Origin: Mycolicibacterium flavescens
GTDB taxonomy: Bacteria; Actinomycetota; Actinomycetes; Mycobacteriales; Mycobacteriaceae
Length of the DNA: 64,000 bases
Reading direction: 5' to 3'
Assembly: GCA_900637135.1 (NCBI GenBank)
Contig: LR134353.1
Coordinates: 4,278,001-4,342,000 of the forward strand
The notes beneath the pieces were generated by a model. The model made no database searches, was not told the DNA's origin, and saw only the letters and a list, made by a program, of their open reading frames with translations. Made by a program: the position numbers and the translations under genes. Shown piece by piece: positions 60,728 through 64,000 of this stretch (position 1 is its first letter; each line of letters begins with the position of its first letter).

Positions 60728-60785
60728 CGAACGTGGGTTACCCGCACACTGATCGCGCCGGATGCGTGCGGGTAACCCACGTTCG
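60728..60785. repeat. Long perfect inverted repeat between recD and the SLC13 gene
   Basis: Perfect 20-bp arms (60728-60747 and 60766-60785; core AACGTGGGTTACCCGCAC) are separated by 18 nt. It lies 50 bp after the recD stop and 107 bp before the SLC13 start, with no U-tract; it may be a recD terminator or a dispersed palindromic element. Confidence 0.8.
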
Positions 60786-60891
60786 GGCGACCGGCTGGAT
60801 GCGCTCGCGATGTTTAGCCCCGCCCGCTGACCGGGCACTCCCTCCCGGCGATTGTGGCGTTGCACACACCACCGGGTGGACGGAGCCGGCA

Positions 60892-62496
60892 ATGAGCACG
60901 GAAAACCAGGTCACACCGACCGATGTCGACAAGGCACTGCTCGGCAGCGCGACCTACCGAAGCCTGGGCGAACAGAAACTCTCACCGCGAGAGGAACGGT
61001 TCGAGAAGGGCCGCCGCACGCTCGGCCTGTTCCTCGCTCCGCTGCTGACCGCCGTCTTCCTCGTCCTGCCGATGGACATCCCCCGCGAGCAACAGGTGCT
61101 CGGTGCGGTCCTGCTCGGCGTGATCGCGCTGTGGATCACCGAGGCGGTGCCGATCCCGATCGGCGGCCTACTCGGCGTGGCGGTCGCAGTGTTCCTCGGG
61201 GTCGCACCCGTCGACGACGTGCTCGGCCCGTTCGGATCCTCGACCATCTTCACGTTCATCGGGGCGTTCATCCTCGCCCAGGCGATGCTCAAACACGGTG
61301 TGGCACGGCGCTTCGCGTTCCGCATCCTGGCCCTACCGCGAGCCGGCCGCTCGACCACCGGCGTCATCCTCGCGTTCGGCGCGATCACGTGTCTGCTGTC
61401 GGCGTTCGTCTCCAACACCGCGACGGTGGCGATGCTCCTGCCGACGGCGATCGGCATCCTGTCCGTGATCGCCAAACTGCTCCAGCAGCGCGGCGACGTC
61501 GAACCCGACTTCGACCCGCAACGCCTGCGGGTAGGCGCGGCCCTCATGCTGATGCTCGCCTACGGCGCCAGCGTGGGCGGCCTGCTCACTCCGGTCGGCA
61601 GCCCGCCGAACCTGATCGGGCGCGGGCTGATCGAAGAGGCCACCGGCGAGCGGATCAGCTTCGGACAGTGGATGGTGCTGGCGATTCCCATCTGCTTCGT
61701 GATGTTCCTGCTGTTGGCGCTGATCCTGCTGCGGCTCAACAGACCAGAGATCAAACGCATCGACGGCGTCGCCGAGTACGTGGCCAGCGAGCGCGAGAAG
61801 CTGGGCAAGCTGTCACGGGCGGAGAAGAACACCCTGATCGCGTTCGGCATCACCGTGACGCTGTGGATCCTGCCCGGTGTGGTCGCGGTGATCACCGGAA
61901 CCGAGTCCACCACCTACGAATTCGTCAGCGATCGCCTCGACGAGGGCGTGGTCGCGGTGTTCGGCGCGTCGCTGCTATTCCTGCTGCCCACCGATTGGCA
62001 GAGCCGCGAGTTCACCCTGCGCTGGAAGGACGCCGCCGAAATCGACTGGGGCACAATCATCCTGTTCGGTACCGGCATCATCTTCGGCTCGCTGATCTCC
62101 TCGACCGGGCTAGCCGAGACCATCGGCACCTCCGTCAACGACGCGCTCGGCCTGACGAGCGGCATCGCGATCACCATCTTCGCGGTGATCCTGGCGATCA
62201 TCGTCTCCGAAACCACGAGCAACACCGCGTCGGCCGCGGTGGTGGTGCCGATCGTGATACCGGTGGCGGTGGCCGCGGGCGTCAACCCGTTCGTGCCGGC
62301 GCTGGCGGCGACGTTCGCGGCGTCGTTCGGCTTCATGCTGCCGGTGTCCACCCCACAGAACGCGATCGTCTACGGCTCGGGCGTCGTCCCGATCACAAAG
62401 ATGATCCGCTCCGGCGTCGCGTTCGACATCGCGGGCGCTATCCTGATCATCATCTTGCTGCCGCTGATGATCAGCCTCTTGGGATTGGGTACATGA
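60892..62496 (+). CDS. SLC13/DASS-family dicarboxylate transporter
   Basis: The 534-residue permease has about 11-12 membrane helices and two SNT-type motifs typical of DASS carriers: AFVSNTATVAMLLPTA and VSETTSNTASAAVVVPI, with the substrate loops VGSPPNLIG and PVSTPQNAIVYGSG. It carries C4 dicarboxylates such as succinate, malate or tartrate across the membrane, usually with sodium. A cytoplasmic N-terminal segment of ~40 residues precedes the helices. It overlaps the dehydrogenase gene by 4 bp (ATGA), so uptake and oxidation are linked. Confidence 0.92.
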   Translation: MSTENQVTPTDVDKALLGSATYRSLGEQKLSPREERFEKGRRTLGLFLAPLLTAVFLVLPMDIPREQQVLGAVLLGVIALWITEAVPIPIGGLLGVAVAVFLGVAPVDDVLGPFGSSTIFTFIGAFILAQAMLKHGVARRFAFRILALPRAGRSTTGVILAFGAITCLLSAFVSNTATVAMLLPTAIGILSVIAKLLQQRGDVEPDFDPQRLRVGAALMLMLAYGASVGGLLTPVGSPPNLIGRGLIEEATGERISFGQWMVLAIPICFVMFLLLALILLRLNRPEIKRIDGVAEYVASEREKLGKLSRAEKNTLIAFGITVTLWILPGVVAVITGTESTTYEFVSDRLDEGVVAVFGASLLFLLPTDWQSREFTLRWKDAAEIDWGTIILFGTGIIFGSLISSTGLAETIGTSVNDALGLTSGIAITIFAVILAIIVSETTSNTASAAVVVPIVIPVAVAAGVNPFVPALAATFAASFGFMLPVSTPQNAIVYGSGVVPITKMIRSGVAFDIAGAILIIILLPLMISLLGLGT

Positions 62497-63539
62497 CCGA
62501 TATCGCCGTCATTCCCGGTGACGGGATCGGTACCGAGGTTATCGCGTCGGCGCGCGCAGTGCTCGACGCGGTCGCGAAGAAACATGGAATCGCGTTGTCG
62601 TACACCGAGTTCGACTGGTCGTGTCAACGATACGCGGCCGAGGGCGCGATGATGCCCGACGACGGAATCGAGACGCTGCGCGGGTTCGACGCCATCTTCC
62701 TGGGCGCGGTCGGGTGGCCGGGCGTGCCCGACCACGTGTCGCTGTGGGGTCTGCTCATCCCGATCCGCCGCGCGTTCCGCCAGTACGTGAACATGCGGCC
62801 GATCCGGGTGTTCGACGGCGTCGAAAGCCCGCTGCGCACGGCGCAGGATGTCGACTTCGTCGTGGTCCGCGAGAACGTCGAAGGTGAGTACAGCGAGATC
62901 GGCGGACGGCTCAACCGCGGCTTTTCCGACGAAATGGCGGTCCAGGAGTCGGTTTTCACGCGCAACGGCGTCGGCCGCATCGCGGACTTCGCGTTCGAGC
63001 TCGCCCGCACCCGCCGCGGGTACGTGACGTCGGCGACCAAGTCCAACGGCATCGTACACACGCTGCCGTTCTGGGACGAGGTGGTCGCCGAGCGGGCGTC
63101 GCACTACCCCGACGTGCGGCTCGACAGTGAGCACATCGACGCGCTGGCCGCCAAATTCGTCCTGCAGCCACAGCGATTCGACGTCGTCGTCGGCTCGAAC
63201 CTGTTCGGCGACATCCTCAGTGACCTCGCCGCCGCGGTGGCGGGTTCGATCGGGATAGCTCCGTCGGCCAATCTCGACCCCACCAAGCAGTACCCGTCGA
63301 TGTTCGAACCCGTACACGGGTCGGCCCCCGACATCGCCGGGCAGGGCATCGCCAACCCGATCGGCGCGGTGTGGTCGGCGGCGCTGATGCTCGAGCATCT
63401 CGGGCACGCGGACGCCGCCGGTGAGGTGATGGGGGCCATCGAGTCGACACTGGCCGCACCGGAGACCCGCACCGGAGACCTCGGCGGGCGGGCGTCGACC
63501 GCCGAAGTGACCGACGCGCTCGTCGCGCGATTGGGGTGA
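62493..63539 (+). CDS. Tartrate/D-malate dehydrogenase (isocitrate/isopropylmalate dehydrogenase family)
   Basis: The 348-residue decarboxylating dehydrogenase has IAVIPGDGIGTEVIASA, GAVGWPGVPDHVSLWGLLIPIRRAFRQYVNMRPIR (tartrate-type loop), VVRENVEGEYSEIGGR, TSATKSNGIVHTLPFWDEV and VVGSNLFGDILSDLAAAVAGSIGIAPSANL. PSMFEPVHGSAPDIAGQGIANPIGA is the cofactor site. The WG-LLIPIR loop favours tartrate or D-malate over isopropylmalate. Translationally coupled to the SLC13 transporter, it likely catabolises imported dicarboxylate to pyruvate or oxaloacetate. Confidence 0.9.
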   Translation: MTDIAVIPGDGIGTEVIASARAVLDAVAKKHGIALSYTEFDWSCQRYAAEGAMMPDDGIETLRGFDAIFLGAVGWPGVPDHVSLWGLLIPIRRAFRQYVNMRPIRVFDGVESPLRTAQDVDFVVVRENVEGEYSEIGGRLNRGFSDEMAVQESVFTRNGVGRIADFAFELARTRRGYVTSATKSNGIVHTLPFWDEVVAERASHYPDVRLDSEHIDALAAKFVLQPQRFDVVVGSNLFGDILSDLAAAVAGSIGIAPSANLDPTKQYPSMFEPVHGSAPDIAGQGIANPIGAVWSAALMLEHLGHADAAGEVMGAIESTLAAPETRTGDLGGRASTAEVTDALVARLG

Positions 63540-63684
63540 CCGACCCCAGCAAACTCCCGTGCTTCACCGACACCCCGCAGAGACGCTCCCAAAATTCGTG
63601 CGTCTAGGGGTATCTCGGCGATGGTAATGTTGGCCGGCAAACATGTGTGTCCCCTGGACCGTCGGCGAGCGTTGGGAAAGGCGA

Positions 63685-64000
63685 ATGAGCGACAATCTGC
63701 GGGTAGACCCGTTGGAGGTCCGGATGGCCGCCGACCACGTCAACGCGGCCGCCGACAGCCTCAGGTCTGCCCACGGCACCGCGCACGAGCGAATGGGCGC
63801 CGCCGCGCCCGGCTGGATCGGATCGAGCGCCCCGGGACTCTCAGCAACCACCACGAAGTGGGAAGAGGAGTCCGCCGCGCATTACACCGAACTCCTCAAA
63901 CACGCCGAGGATCTGCGCTCGGCAGCGGAGAAGTATGTCCGCACCGATGACAACGCCGCTACCGAAATCGACTCTACGGGAGCGAATCTGGGCACCATGG
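63685..64000 (+). CDS. WXG100-like type VII secretion substrate (partial at window edge)
   Basis: The partial frame (105 codons, no stop before the edge) reads MSDNLRVDPLEVRMAADHV, helix 1, then a turn with GWIGSSA (WxG) and helix 2 LSATTTKWEEESAAHYTELL, followed by EKYVRTDDNAATEI, which carries a YxxxD/E type VII secretion signal. This fits the DUF2580/EspC-like family of ESX-secreted proteins. The ATG follows GGGAAAGGCGA. More ESX-linked genes may follow outside the window. Confidence 0.8.
   Translation, partial: MSDNLRVDPLEVRMAADHVNAAADSLRSAHGTAHERMGAAAPGWIGSSAPGLSATTTKWEEESAAHYTELLKHAEDLRSAAEKYVRTDDNAATEIDSTGANLGTM

Noticed and set aside
58903..60780. A minus-strand frame of about 625 codons
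   Set aside because: It is antisense to recD, which has every SF1 helicase motif; the opposite frame is Arg/Gln-rich and lacks structure.
63621..63950. An alternative plus-strand frame over the WXG100-like gene
   Set aside because: It is Arg-rich with no motif, whereas the overlapping frame from 63685 has a ribosome-binding site, WxG and a type VII signal.

Overview
The window is a high-GC actinobacterial chromosome segment, almost certainly from a rapidly growing Mycobacterium (Mycolicibacterium). The evidence is two SAM-dependent mycolic acid methyltransferases (one clearly MmaA4), the hadA-hadB-hadC mycolate dehydratase genes, mkl/mceG, a PE-PPE-domain hydrolase, a recC-recB-recD operon and a WXG100-type ESX substrate at the right edge. 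The gene order follows, inverted, the M. tuberculosis block from about Rv0629c (recD) to Rv0655 (mkl), recalled from knowledge of that genome. Several clusters absent from that reference block are spliced in.

Layout: 168-5627 (minus) holds a secreted alpha/beta hydrolase, a molybdopterin oxidoreductase and the Mce ATPase mkl. 5754-7088 is the rplJ-rplL operon with promoter, leader hairpin, intercistronic hairpin and terminator. 7194-8062 is a divergent DUF1772/HxlR pair. 8063-13721 (minus) is a translationally coupled GH38 mannosidase, DUF7158-like and ROK kinase operon. 13770-19997 is accessory: an EEP phosphohydrolase, a nucleotidyltransferase, a WYL regulator with two DinB proteins and a hydrolase, then a TetR regulator divergent from an MpaB-family oxygenase. 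20163-24469 is an AarF kinase, LipG-like hydrolase and two mycolate methyltransferases.

24531-32910 is a second accessory block between mmaA4 and rplA. It contains a small DUF4242-like protein, a large LuxR/MalT-type ATPase regulator, an rmlA-rmlB-rmlCD dTDP-rhamnose operon with fused RmlC-RmlD, and a PE-PPE hydrolase. 33065-38007 (minus) is the tRNA-Thr, tRNA-Met, rpmG, hadABC, tRNA-Trp, secE, nusG, rplK, rplA cluster.

38141-52369 carries mixed metabolic and regulatory genes: an NYN protein, an MBL hydrolase, a DUF2235 protein lacking its serine nucleophile, an EchA3-like protein with a TetR gene behind a 40-bp palindrome, an HD-GYP/LuxR fusion, a ferredoxin-reductase-like flavoprotein, a haloalkane dehalogenase, a rhodanese and others. 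52464-60678 is recC-recB-recD. 60892-63539 is a coupled SLC13 dicarboxylate transporter and tartrate/D-malate dehydrogenase pair. 63685 to the edge is a truncated type VII secretion substrate.

The most interesting non-coding signals are: a repeat of about 23 bp present three times next to ribosomal and mkl genes; three long palindromes (20006-20062, 42921-42960, 60728-60785); paired WYL and TetR operators; and a palindrome-bearing insertion of about 23 codons inside the molybdoenzyme gene. No CRISPR array, insertion sequence, prophage or rRNA was seen. Start codons were adjusted where a ribosome-binding site or coupling overlap supports it.
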